DNA from: Cryptomeria japonica
Lineage: Eukaryota; Streptophyta; Pinopsida; Cupressales; Cupressaceae
Direction: 5' to 3'
DNA length: 64,000 bases
NCBI RefSeq assembly: GCF_030272615.1
Contig: NC_081405.1
Span: 651,016,920-651,080,919 of the forward strand
How positions within the stretch are numbered: the first letter of the stretch is position 1; each line of letters starts with the position of its first letter. Positions 39,476 to 51,192 of this stretch are shown piece by piece. The notes below the pieces were generated by a model that did no database searches, was not told the DNA's origin, and saw only the letters and a program-made list of their open reading frames with translations. The position numbers were made by a program, and so were the translations under genes.

Positions 39476-40807
39476 TTTCCAATTCCATTGGTTGCAAGTA
39501 CACTAAAAGACACTTCCACTGAATAAGGAAAATCAAAGATTTATTTTTTGACCTTTGACAATCAAAGTTTTCTCTTCCCAATGCAAGATATTATTTCATT
39601 GAAGGCCTGATCTCTAACCCCTAATGCATCCTCTTACTTTTTGACCCATGGTTATTGGGATTCCTTTATTCCTATTTTTTCCACTTCTGACAAGCGATAC
39701 AGTGACATCCTAAGGCCTTGCCCCCAATGGGTGTAGTTTCTTCATGGATGTGGATTTTTGTTGGTTTCTTATATGGCATGATAAAATACTTGACCTCAAA
39801 CTCCTATCACAGGCATGTGAAGACATATTTTCAATACAAAAGTTCCATTAATGCACAAAAAATCCTCCAAGCAGTAGATTTGATTCTTGGGTGTTGCAAA
39901 AGGGTCTTAAATTTTCTTGTTAGGGATCTTATGATTGGGTTGCAAGCTCATCCTTTATCAAAATCATTCTTCAGATAATTGATTTTGTTGGTGATTTCCT
40001 CCTTCCTTGCACTCAAACTTGAAATTCATCAATGCTAGACATGGATGGGTTGGAGTGACATCTTATCATACTTTGTTGGTTGCCCAAATCATATTTGACG
40101 AGTCCACTTGTCTACACATGATTCATTGTGCCAAAGGTTAAGACTTCTTGATCTCTCATGTGCTCTAATTCCATTTGGAAACTGGAAAATGAATAAAAAA
40201 GAGAAAAAACTTCATGGTAGAAGAGGACAAAGGAAAAAGAGAAGAGTGATGAAAGAGAAGTTGCAAAGCCTGCAAAATAGTGATACTTTCAAGAAGCTTA
40301 GGGTTTCAAATTCTAGTTCTATGTAGAGGTATATATGTATTGTAATGATCTAGGTGTGTAATAATCATTTGTAATGTTTGTAGTATCTTTGATTAATGAT
40401 AGAATCAATCTTAGTTGAATGTCTCCTTGAATGTTTAGTTGCACTTCTAAATAATGTTGTCTAATTTCCCAACCAAATGTTTGTAAAATGCTGGCCATGA
40501 TTTTATATGGTATTTTTTCAACATAATAAGAAATTGCATATGTATGCTCAAGGATTAGTAAGTAGATTCATTTGATATTCTACAACTATATATATAAAAT
40601 AATGCAAAAAAAAGCAATGGGAATATAAAATATTCAATTAAAACTTCCTATTCCATGATCGCATATGGCTTCCATTGTTCTTCTCTTCTCTGTGGTATGA
40701 TGACTCTCAGATATTGCATTGGTAACCTACAAATGGAACAAAGATTCAAAATTTGTAATTGTTGTGATTGATTGTGATTGTTGAAAATAGAGAATTGATC
40801 TTGAATT
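39476..40807 (+). other. Degenerate coding-like stretch, unidentified
   Basis: Open segments at 39718-39978 and 40108-40326 lie on the plus strand with only short gaps. The second ends in a basic, Lys-rich stretch (KKEKKLHGRRGQRKKRR) and a stop, then an AT-rich tract with TTTGTAATG phrases like a plant 3' end. I do not recognise the protein. It may be the relic of a host gene or retrogene. 40330-40807 holds nothing I can name. Confidence 0.25.
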
Positions 40808-41739
40808 TGTTGGCAATTGACATTCTATTGGTTGGTTTCACTATGTTGTCATTGATGGCAACATGATTTTGGGTTCCGGCTTCATATGATGTACCGGTAG
40901 GCACTTCACAGATTCTACATCGACACTGGCACCGACACTGGCAAGACAAAAAGATTTCTTTGGTCACCAACAATGTAGGTCGACATGGTATAGAAAAGGT
41001 TATCTGGGTTGGAGGCCGACTTATCTTGGATCCGACATCGACAATTTATTTTAATGTTTATTCATTTATGATATATGGCCGACATGTAATCTAGTATTGT
41101 GTATATCTTTGTAAGCCAACATAAGGCATAAATTTGTATAGGGTATACAGGGCAGATTGATTAGATCATTTAGAATAAGAAAGATAATGATAGGGATGCA
41201 ATGTAATGGATATGTAAATGTAATATGATGCGAGATATAACAAAGAGATTATGTATGTGAGGAATTTATTGTAAGGGTTATTTCGGTAAAGAGGTTTAGG
41301 GTTTCAATCGGAACAGACAAAGCTTAAACCAGAACTGTATTCTGGCATAGAAGATGCTATCTTAGCAGTTCACATTTCTTTGGATTGTTGTCTAGAATTT
41401 TATGTAGTTAATGAGGCTCCTATTGTGATTGAGCAGTGTGCTCTAGGCTATAAGCCTTCCTACAAGTGTAGGCCCATCATATATTGTAATATCTCTTCAT
41501 ATGGCCAGTGGATTGATATTGTGGATCACAAATCCCACCATGGTTTTTCCTCATTGAGATTTTCCATGTATAAATATGTGTGTTATGGTTCTCATTTATG
41601 TGTTTAGCTTATTGGTTGCTTTACTTCTTTCAATTTTTTTAATACCGGTTGGTGCATGAATGTTTTGTTAAGGTTAAAATCTATTATTCTGGTATAACAC
41701 TGATTCACCCCCCCTCTCAGTGTTATTGGTTTCCAACGA
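40808..41739 (+). repeat. 5' LTR of E5
   Basis: Starts TGTTGG and ends CCAACGA, a Copia-type inverted end. It contains TGTTGTCATTGATGGCAACA near the start, as in the E6 LTR, and close to its 3' end the hairpin AACACTGA...TCAGTGTT around a C-rich loop (41695-41725). Confidence 0.7.
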
Positions 41740-41754
41740 TTGGTATTCGAGCCT
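41740..41754 (+). promoter_or_regulatory. Primer-binding site candidate of E5
   Basis: TTGGTATTCGAGCC, close to the TGGTATCAGAGC complement of initiator tRNA-Met used by most plant Copia elements. Confidence 0.55.
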
Positions 41755-41779
41755 TGTGCCTTAGAGGAAATTTAACAGC

Positions 41780-42928
41780 TTGAGGAAGATCCTGAAACCA
41801 GAATCATTGAATATGGATTTGGAGAAGCAACTTGAGATGACACTTGAAGATTATGATGCTGAAAGATTGAAGAACTTAAAGATACAACATGAGTTGAATT
41901 ATGCTAAGGAATTCATTCTTATCCTACAAGAGAGGCTATCATCTGTTCAAGCTAGGAGGAAGGCACTTTTGCAAAACTAGGATGATGAAGATAAAAATGC
42001 ACTTAAGGAACAATGTCAGAAATTGAGTCAGGAGAACATGGTTAGGAAGAATGAAATGCAAGTTATAACTATGAGGATGTCTAAGGAGATTGAGGACAAA
42101 AAGAAAAAGGAAGAAAATCTTGTTGTATCCCTGCGGAACAAGTTTGAAGAATGTGGTAGGTTGGTTCATGAAAATGATATGTTGAGAACTGATTTGGTAC
42201 AATCCTAGAGAAATTCACAAGAGCTTGAGAGACAAATGATAATACTAAGAGAAGATTTAACCGCTGCAAGTGAGTACAAAGAAAAATTCAAGATAAGATC
42301 AGCACAACTTGATGAGTTGTTGAAGAGATAGAGGCAGATTGGATATTCCAGTGGACTTGGATTTGAGCAAGGACAGAGTTCTGGTACTGCTAATGAAGAT
42401 CAAAACCATAAGGCACCGGTAAGACAATTCAATGCTTATGAATTCAATGGCAGATGTTTTGTTTGCAATAGATTTGGTCACATGGCTAGGCAATGTAGAA
42501 ATAGAGCAAATCAGAACACTGAGTTTACTCCCGATAAATGTTCTAAATGCAATAAAATTGGTCATAAGATAGAAGATTGCAGAATGAATGTAAAATTCTA
42601 TGCTTGTGGAAAATTTGGACATATGGCTAATCAATGTAGTTCAAGCAATTTCACCAGTTTTAGCAAAGCAATTCAGAAGAACAATGTTACATGTTATGCA
42701 TGTATTGAAATTGGACATATTGCTAAGTTTTGTAGAAGCATAAATCCACCGGTTAGTAATGGAGGACCAAATGAAAAAGGAAAAGAGAAGGTTGGTGAAA
42801 TCCGACATGATCACACTTAGAGATGGGTTAGGAAGACTGAGGAACAATCATCAGATGGGAATGTCCTGGTTACCTATATGGCAGAAGAGGCTGCTCCTAC
42901 ACCGGTACTAAGCTTATCTGGTAACTAA
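41780..42928 (+). pseudogene. E5 zinc-knuckle Gag-like ORF
   Basis: One frame with several in-frame stops (41981, 42206-42208, 42329 and 42818-42820). The first half is a charged, coiled-coil-like region (LEKQLEMTLEDYDAERLKNL and similar). The second half has four CCHC knuckles: CFVCNRFGHMARQC, CSKCNKIGHKIEDC, a third with its first Cys lost (FYACGKFGHMANQC), and CYACIEIGHIAKFC. Such knuckles bind RNA in Copia Gag. No protease motif follows. Lack of frameshifts but presence of stops suggests moderate age. Confidence 0.75.
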
Positions 42929-43289
42929 GGCAGATGCCTTAGGGGTAGGAAAAAATCATGAAGATGTTGCATATGCCCTGGGAAGAGGTCCTGGAAGATG
43001 TTCTAGATATTGGAGAGGATTATCCAACATGGATATATTCTGAGCAAGATCTGATATCTTTCACCGGCAGTCATTTATATCAATGGAAGATTAGGGTTTT
43101 TGTCGAAGGATAAAAGGTCGAATACACTTCATTGTTAATCACCCTGCATTCAGAGCAATTCAGAGTAACTAAGTGTGATTAAAGGCTATTCAGAGGCAAT
43201 CATATTTCTTCTTGAGCGATCATACCGGCGTCTGGAAGAACTTGTTGAAGGCTTTCATCGAGAGCGATCTAAAGGTATTTTCTTGAAAC

Positions 43290-46073
43290 ATGGAAGTGGG
43301 ATCATCTTTTGTTCCTATTTTTGTTGCAAATCCAACTGTAGTGGAGGTTAAGGACTGCCCCAGGCCAATTTTCAAATGGTATGCACATTTGGCTACCAAG
43401 GAAGATTTGGTTGGAGCATTTTCTCGTGTTCCAAAGGGAGTGGTGTATGTAGAAGATGTTAGGGAATACATTCACTATCATATAGAGGACTTAGGACCTT
43501 CAGAGATCAAGGGGATGTATATGAATAAACTAATGGGAGAATCTGAAAAGATTAAACCGACATATCAACATATTGAAGATCTAGGGTTTACAGATATTCT
43601 GGATATTCTAGAGTGTGGGCATGAAATAATCATATATGTACTGAGCATAGTTCATAGGGAGTTCATATGGCTGGACAAACCTTATAAAATCACTAAGGAA
43701 GCCATCGGGGCAATTAATGGTTTGCCATTGGTAGGGAAACATCCAGATAAGAAAGTGTCAAATGACTTCGTGAGGCAGATCACCAACGCCACATTTGACA
43801 AGAGATCGATGAAAGTGAGCACTATCACCGACACCGACATCAAATTTGGTAGCATGGTTATAGGATACAAGGTAACTCAGTCAAACCGACTGAATTTTGT
43901 TTCCAGTTCATCTATTTTGGCTACATATAAGATGATGAGAGAAAATGTAAAGTTAGATCTTTGTGGTTGGATGCTTGAAGAGCTATTGATCAACTTAGGA
44001 AAGATTAAAGGTGAGAAGAAGGGCACCTTCTTGTATGGAAATTTGTTAGTCTTCTTAATGTTATACTTTCTGAATGATACACCTAGTTCTTGTAGGAAGC
44101 AATGGTCTTTTGACATCCCCGTAGGAAGACAGTTAAAACAATCAATTGCTGCATTAGGAAGTCATAGAGATGATAAGATATGAGGTTATTTCAAGGCTTT
44201 TAAAAAATCTATGAGGTCTAGAATAAGAATACTTGAGCATATAGTAGAGCAATACTCTACTGACATATGTTTCATGGTTAAGAAGGATGTGACTCTCATG
44301 GAGGTAGTCAAGCCTCGAAATATTTGGATAGAGGAAATGGGATATGAGGTAGATGCACAGATTCTTGATGCTTTTGCAAAAATGCTAATTGATGTAGAAA
44401 TAGATGAGGTAGAGAAGCCCTGTGGAATTGCACAACAAAAGACTCTAGAGATTGAAACATAGTTCAACGAGAAGAGAATGGAAAAGCAAGAAGGAAAAGC
44501 AAGCAAATTTGTACAGGAGGTCTCAAAGGACATAAAGGCACTTATTGATGCTATCCCGGAGAAAGGGAGAAAGAGGAAGGATCCGGTAGTTCACATTAAA
44601 CCTGTAACTGCAGATTCTAAATTAGAGGATAACACTTCGTTAGCATTCAAGAGGGTTGTTAGGAAGAAACCGAAAGAACCTAAGGTAGAAGAAAAGAAGA
44701 AACCGATTGGAAAGGTCACAATCAAGTTACCGGCTCAGAAGCAAGCACCTAAGGTGAAACCTACAGCTGCATCCGATACTGTCAAGAGGAGAAAGAAGAG
44801 TGACATTGATTTGGCACCTGAAACCGGTAATGTAACTATCATACCACCCAAAACTTGTGCAGATATTGTTGATGAAATAACTAAAGATGGCATGTTGAAG
44901 AATGTTAAGTTTTATTATGATAAATTAGAGGTTTACGAACAAAGAGAGGTAGAGGAAGCAGTCCTGTCATACTTAGATATATACAAGAAAGCCTTAATAG
45001 AGATAGAAAATCAAATATCGGCTGAGTTATATAACATGTTTGATCTAGAAGGTTGTCTTCTATGAAAGAGGATAAACACATTAAATGCAAGAACTTTTAG
45101 CTATATGTGTTAGTATAACTCCAGATGAAATGGATAAGGCAATTGAGGTTGCAGATAGAAAGTTTTTAATAGCAAACATAGGATAACTAGCCTGATGCTA
45201 GGGAGAATGAATGAAGTAATAAAGGAAACTTAGAAAGCTTGGATTAAATTTTTGGTAGAACATAGAGGATTATTTACTTCACCGGAGACCAAGATTGACA
45301 TTGTAGATACCCCGGTTGAAGGGAAAGGAAAAGGGATTATGGGTACTCCACCCTCAGTTTTGAAAAATATCAAGATAGTGGAAATTGAGCCACCAATAAA
45401 CACAAATGCACATATAAATATTGAAACACTGATTAATACTAAGAACATTGTACAAGATACTAACATTGAGGACAATTGTCCTCCGAATACTAATGTACAG
45501 GTTGTGTATACTGTTCCTAGAGAGGAACCGATAGTTACACAGACTAAACCAAGTAGCGAAGCCACCAGTGCAAGTGATGAGGTAATAAAGGATAAATCAT
45601 CAGAGAAACCAGGGGAATCCGACAGGGAACCAATTGTTGGGAGTCCATCATTATTGACAACTGACACTTCTCTAGTAGAAAAGAAAACCATCATAGAGAC
45701 GAGTCCCACATAACTGATGATGATGGCTGCTCAGAAACTGATGAAGGAGGGATCCACAGACAAGGGAATTATAGATCAATCATTCACTGTTCTACATAGA
45801 TTGGTCCTGGAATGTAAGATTGAAAATGAAGCGAGCCCTTTTGACAAGCTTAAGGTAATCACTAAGCACATATCAAAAGACTTTCAATCCTTACAACAGA
45901 TCTCTAACCGACAAGCACTTGAAAGATTCACTCAGGATAAGAGAGCCGCTTTTGATTAGATCGTTGAGACAGAGAAGAAAAAGATTGAGGAGAAGTTAAT
46001 TCCAATTGAAAATTCTTTGAAACAATGTACAAACATATGCAGGGTATGTTGTGATGGTATGATAAAAGAATAA
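43290..46073 (+). pseudogene. ORF X of E5, unfamiliar retroelement protein
   Basis: Five open stretches from 43290 to 45959 lie in the same frame, separated by stops (for example TGA after DDKI near 44181 and TAG near 44461); 45066-45250 is the most damaged part. The N-terminal 300 residues are globular, with GAFSRVPKGV, a central VIGYKVTQSNRLNFVS, then KIKGEKKGTF, NLLVFLMLYF and DIPVGRQ. The rest is charged and Lys/Pro-rich, with a later helical piece. Residue spacing around SNRLNFVS...GNLLVFL loosely recalls the 'putative plant transposon protein' family (PF20167); that is inference. A homologous copy is in E6. It stands where pol would be expected. Confidence 0.7.
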
Positions 46074-46077
46074 GAAT

Positions 46078-47375
46078 CTGGTCAACTATTGAGAGGGGGG
46101 GGTGAATCAGTAGATAGAAAAACCGATACTAACTTCACCAATCTCAAAATCAATCTCTCAAAGTAAACATAGAACTATCAATGCAATGTCACTGTCAAGA
46201 TAAAAACCTTCAAGATAAACCAATTGACTATTACAACAAACTAATAGTAAACAACTTCAAACTCATAAACATCCAAATGCTTTTACCGACATAAGTAAAA
46301 TTTCATTTCACAATGCTTCCGCTTATCATGATTTATCAAAGTGGATTAAGTAGTTAAGAAAATCAACCATAAGAACATAACCACAAAAACATTCCCCACT
46401 TGACACAATATTTTTGACGTGGAAACCCAAATAGGAAAAACCACGGTGAGATGAGACTCACAAGATAACTATCTGAACTCTTCTGAAGTTCGCCCTGTTA
46501 GGAGCCTAGCTTGTTAAAGCTTTACAAAAGTCCTGTTAAGAACAAATCTTGTTAGGGACCACTCGGTTAAGGGATTGACTATAATGCCTTGTTAGAAGCA
46601 ATACCCTATAAGGAGTAACTTCAGTAGAGGATTTGAAATCCAAGCTAATGGATCACCTGGTTAGAGGATTTGAATAGCACCAAGATTGTTAGAGCTTACC
46701 CGGTTAGGGGATTTAAATCTGCTGTAATTGTTAGAAAACAACATGAGTTTGTTGATTTGTTTGAATAGCACTACACTTGCTTGTTCAGATCCTTTTCATA
46801 CTCCTGTCTGCCTTTACTCAAATTGCAGATACATCATCTGGTTTGGCAACCACACACTCAACTAAAACTTTGCCAACTCTGAAACTAAACAACTCATCGA
46901 CCTTATAAACAAATCAATTAGGTTGGTAACACAACAAAAACCTAATTCTCTCATAGAGATTACAAACAAGTCGGTTCAAGTATGACCATTGGATTACATA
47001 GAAATCTCTGCACATCAATCAAGAAAACCTCAACCGCTCCTTGATCACCGCTTCATTGAACTCTATAACTCATCACGTGCTTTGCATTACATGCAATATA
47101 CTTTCTCATTCCCTAGACAAAAATTGTTACATCAATGCGCCATAATCACTTTGAAACCATCTTCATACAATAATCATACATGTCATAATCATTACCGCTC
47201 ATCATCAGATCATAAACCAATATAACCAATTCACCAAACTTAATCGGTTAGGATTATCAAATCAATAAGTAGGGTTTATTGGTTCAACTCTCTAATACAT
47301 ATCAATATTGGTTCACTCCACAAACTCACCTATCAGTTATAGAACAACATTGTAACAACAATATCAACAATATCA
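46078..47375 (-). mobile_element. E7: solo-type Copia-like LTR, ends approximate
   Basis: Minus-strand reading ends with ACTGATTCACCCCCCCC-TCTCAATAG, the C-rich hairpin seen at the 3' end of the E5 and E6 LTRs. It also contains the Copia-LTR phrase CACCGTGGTTTTTCC...GTTTCCACGTC (near 46415-46455, minus strand). The start (TGTTGATATTGTTG) is placed near 47375. No coding sequence lies within. Confidence 0.5.
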
Positions 47376-47601
47376 TTACAGGTTAATTGACTGTTAGATT
47401 CAATAATAGTCCCAAAGACACTGAGACGGGGGTGAATTAGTGTCTAACCGGTTTACAGAATATTTAAACTTATTAATAACTTTGCATCCCAAAACAATGT
47501 ACCGGTAAATAAGAATTATTGCAATAAACAGAAATAATAGAGACAACATAGAAACATGTCATAACACAAGATATTTAATGAGGCAACCCGGTGTGGGAAA
47601 A

Positions 47602-47721
47602 ATCTCGGTGGGATTTGTGACCCACAATATTTACTCACTGGCCAATGAATAAATACTACTTATCTCGGTGGGATTTGTGACCCACAATATTTACTCACTG
47701 GCCAATGAATAAATACTACTT
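47602..47721. repeat. Exact 60-bp tandem duplication in the E6 LTR
   Basis: Two perfect head-to-tail copies of a 60-bp unit beginning atctcggtgggatttgtga. Absence of mismatches implies recent origin. Confidence 0.9.
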
Positions 47722-47824
47722 ACAATGAGGGGCCTGCACATGCAGGCAGGCCAACAGCATAGAGCTCACTGCTCAATAAAGAGTCACATTGACTAGAAAA
47801 TGGATTATTAAATCCAATACAATG

Positions 47825-48610
47825 TGTAGACACCCAAAATTGTCATGTCTAATTAAATAAATATTTTATTTATTTAATTATCTAAGCTTAATTCTTCTAT
47901 TAATTAAATAAATTTTTATTTATTTAATTAATTCATTTATCCTCTTCTAGCCTTATTTCTCATTTAAATAAATACATTTATTTATTTAAATTATCCTTTT
48001 CCTAAATTAAATAAATATCTTATTTATTTAATTGATCACACTCCTTCTATTAATTAAATAAATATTTATTTATTTAATTAATTCATTAGTCTTTTCTACC
48101 CATGACACATGTCATTCATCTCTTAATTCATACACTACCTACCCCTTTCATTATTTTATTATTTCTTTTACCTACCCTCTAATCATAGCCGACCTCCTTT
48201 TACACCTCTCAATCTTATCCCTCCATTTCATATAATGTCTTCTATATAAGGAGATGCTTCCTTCATTATCAAACCCTAATCGTTCTATGTATTCTAATCA
48301 ATGATCTTAATGACTTGACTACACTACGATCCTACTTGCAACCACATTCCATTCTTTGTTGAGCTCTTGTGCACATAAAATTTGAGAGCAAATACATCAA
48401 ACAAGATCAATGGAGATAGGAAGAATAAAGATCCAAACCCTATTGGACATGTGATGGTATAATCTTTGTGATTTCATTTGATTTGCATTGTCTTAGGTAA
48501 TCTTCATATGTTATGGTGGATCTTTGTTGTTGTTAGGCTAGGGTTTTGTGGTTGAATTCATTTAGCCTTTCAATATCGTTATTATTGTTATCCATTTTCA
48601 CCATATATAT
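47825..48610 (+). repeat. 5' LTR of E4
   Basis: 786 bp, TGTAGACACC...ATATA. The first 250 bp is a series of TTAATTAAATAAAT palindromes. TATA box ctatataagg is at 48242-48251. The last bases differ from the 3' LTR (ATATA versus AAACA). Confidence 0.85.
48242..48251 (+). promoter_or_regulatory. TATA box of E4 LTR
   Basis: CTATATAAGG, repeated at 58879-58888 in the 3' LTR. Confidence 0.65.
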
Positions 48611-48612
48611 TT

Positions 48613-48630
48613 TGGCATGCCCCGTGGGAC
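48613..48630 (+). promoter_or_regulatory. Primer-binding site candidate of E4
   Basis: TGGCATGCCCCGTGGGAC, two bases after the 5' LTR. It starts with the expected TGG. The tRNA was not identified. Confidence 0.55.
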
Positions 48631-48763
48631 ATAGATTTTTGTTAGATCTATATTTTTTGCAGATTTTTCTAACCCTATATTGCTGTTTTGTAAAACAATT
48701 TGGAGAATAATCTTGTGCAGCTAGGGTTTTGGACACAAAATCAAGATCTTGGAGAGATTCGAT

Positions 48764-49640
48764 CATATCTCACAAACGGCTTGGAAATTTTGTACCAAAT
48801 TGTTTTTGCAGGTTGAAGAAAGTATCAAGAGCTCTCAATATAAAATTCAGAATTTTTGAAGTACATTTTCATTTTCTATGAATTTTTTATGATTTTTCAT
48901 AAAAAATTAATTTTGAGAGCAAATGAGAGAATTTTTTGGATTTTCTTACATTTTTGGAAATCTCTCATAATTATACATAGGATCTGTTCTTTGTGATTTT
49001 AATTTTGATGTAAAATATTTTCCTAAAAATCGGATCTTTAAAAATTAGGGTTTTTTCTTATTTTAATCAGATCTCACAAACGGCTTCGAATTTTGACATA
49101 AAATTTTTTGTGCAGATTAGGAAAAGTATTAGAAAGATTCAGTAAAAATTTTAGAATTTTTGGATCACTTGTTAAATTTATATGAATTTTGTATGATTTT
49201 TCATAAAAAATTAATTTTGAGAGCAAATTAGCGAATTTTTCAGATTTTCTTACATTTTTGGAAATATCTAAGAATTATACAAAGGATCTATTCTTTTTGA
49301 TTTTAAATTTGATGAAAAATCATTCCTAAAAAATTAGATCTTTGAAAATTAGGGTTTTGCATTATTTTACTCATATCTCACAAACTGCTTGGATTTGTTG
49401 CAGAATTTTTTTTATACGAATTGGGAAGACTATCAGGACTCTCTAATAAAAATTTCAGATTTTTTGGATCGATTTTGCATTTTATATGAATTTTTTATGA
49501 TTTTTCATAAAAAATTAATTTTTGGAGCAAATTAGCAAATTTTTTGAGCAAATTAGCAATTTTTTTGGATTTTCTTACATTTCTGGAAATCTCTTGAAAT
49601 TTTACAATTGCTATTTTTTTATGATGAATCGGATCTTTGA
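48764..49640 (+). repeat. Three ~303-bp tandem repeats in the E4 leader
   Basis: Units start (c/t)a(t/g)atctcacaaac(g/t)gctt at about 48764, 49069 and 49370. Each contains the AT hairpin TATGATTTTTCATA within T and A runs (48888, 49190 and 49493), followed by aattttgagagcaaat. No coding potential. Confidence 0.8.
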
Positions 49641-51192
49641 ATTGGTCAACAAAACGCATTGTTGAAGGCCCCTATTTCACAAAGTCTTTTGGATTTAAAA
49701 TTTACCTAACTTGTGTGCTTGCAGGAAGGGGTGATCATTTGAAACAATCCAAACTACTAATAAATCTTTGTTGCAGGTCCTTGGCAAGGGTTTTTGGATT
49801 TTTATTGTGTGCCTTGTTTTCATAGACTAGCAAACACTTCAATTGGTGCATTAAAATTGAATCATTGTCTTTTGTGTCTTGAGCAATAGGCTCTTTTTGT
49901 TTAATCTTTAGAGGGTCTGTCTTCCCGTATGGTCATTAGGACTACTAGTGAGAAGAGAACGACCCAAGTGGCAGCGAGGAAAACCCACCTCTTTTGAACC
50001 ACTATAAACAACTGTATTCATGGTGAAAACTATGGATAACCTGTGCTGATTAGTTCATACCGACACTATGTCTCCCCATAAACCCATTTGATCAAATTTA
50101 TTTGATCAGTTGTAGGGCGTAACCCCTACTGGTTGGGAGCCTTCTGTATTTATAGAGCTGAAAGTGCCACATGTATGGCCACACGAGCGGATGCCCTTAC
50201 TAGCACCTTTTTGTTTTAGAAGCCCAAATCCTTCTAGTTGTTGGGGCAAGAGGTCGGACCTCTGGTAGCGGCCCACACACATACGGTTCTTAGTAGAGAT
50301 ACAAAGTTCGCCACGGGGAGTTTTCGTGGGGACTGATGCTTGGCTGACCCGAGAAGTGAGTGCCGAGGGTGGAGCCAGTGAGGTCAAGCATCTAAGTATC
50401 CGCTCTGAATAGCATGGCCTTGAGGGTAAAACCTCATGTGGGATCAACAACTATTGTCTTGGCCAGCCATAAGAATTGTGCTTGACTTATTTTAAACATT
50501 CAAAACATTCAAGACCAAACAGCAAAACATTGTGTCTTTTATGTCTTCAAGTGTATGCAAAACATTTTTACATGAAACAACACACTTTTCTTGGAGTCAT
50601 TTTGAGTCTAAACACTTGCAAACATTGAGTCCTCATCAACATTGTGTCCTCTTGTCACGAAAAATAGTCAAACATTCAGATTTGGTCACAACCAACAACT
50701 TCACAAATTGGAAAAATTTTATAGTCCAGCAAACAAGAGCAATCAGTTTCAGAATTCTTGAGCTTCCTAGGTTATTTCTCCAGGTTTTCATCTAGCATTC
50801 AACTTGTCTTTGGGTCTCACAAAATCCATCATTGCTTTACACCTTACATTACATTCACATTTGTCTAAACTTGAGTCAAAAGGTCACTTGCTTGTCCTCA
50901 CTATACTTTGTCAACACACTACATACAACAACATTTTGCTAAGTGGTCCCTCATCAAGGTCTATCACCTTTGGGTTTCATTTGGTCTTACTTAGAGTCAA
51001 GGTCAACTTACCTCATCAAGAGAAACTATCCTCTCTTTGGAAGTCACACCTACTCTACTACATACATAATTGGTCTTACACTTTGGACATTGCAAGTACA
51101 CCTCAGATTCATTTACATTCCATCCAACTCTTGGTCTTCCATACTTTTTCCATTTTCATCTAGTCTCACACATCTCGGTCAATACCTAGTTC
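49640..51192 (+). other. E4 leader, rest
   Basis: Long non-coding leader typical of Tat-type elements. Short ORFs on both strands (for example 50106-50450) lack motifs. Confidence 0.55.

Larger units (their letters stand above)
40808..46077 (+). mobile_element. E5: Copia-like non-autonomous element, 3' truncated
   Basis: 5' LTR 40808-41739 (TGTTGGCAATTG...TTTCCAACGA), then a TTGGTATTCGAGCC primer site, a zinc-knuckle ORF, then ORF X. It has no protease, RT or integrase. The body stops within X at about 46077, where LTR E7 begins. Confidence 0.7.

Noticed and set aside
43290-46073. ORF X as an envelope-like gene
   Set aside because: No signal peptide or clear transmembrane segment is visible, and its place before any pol does not fit.
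46989-47225. 78-residue ORF in LTR E7
   Set aside because: Chance frame in LTR sequence on the strand opposite to the element.
50106-50450. 114-residue minus ORF in the E4 leader
   Set aside because: No motif and no splice or promoter signals, and the region is typical leader sequence.
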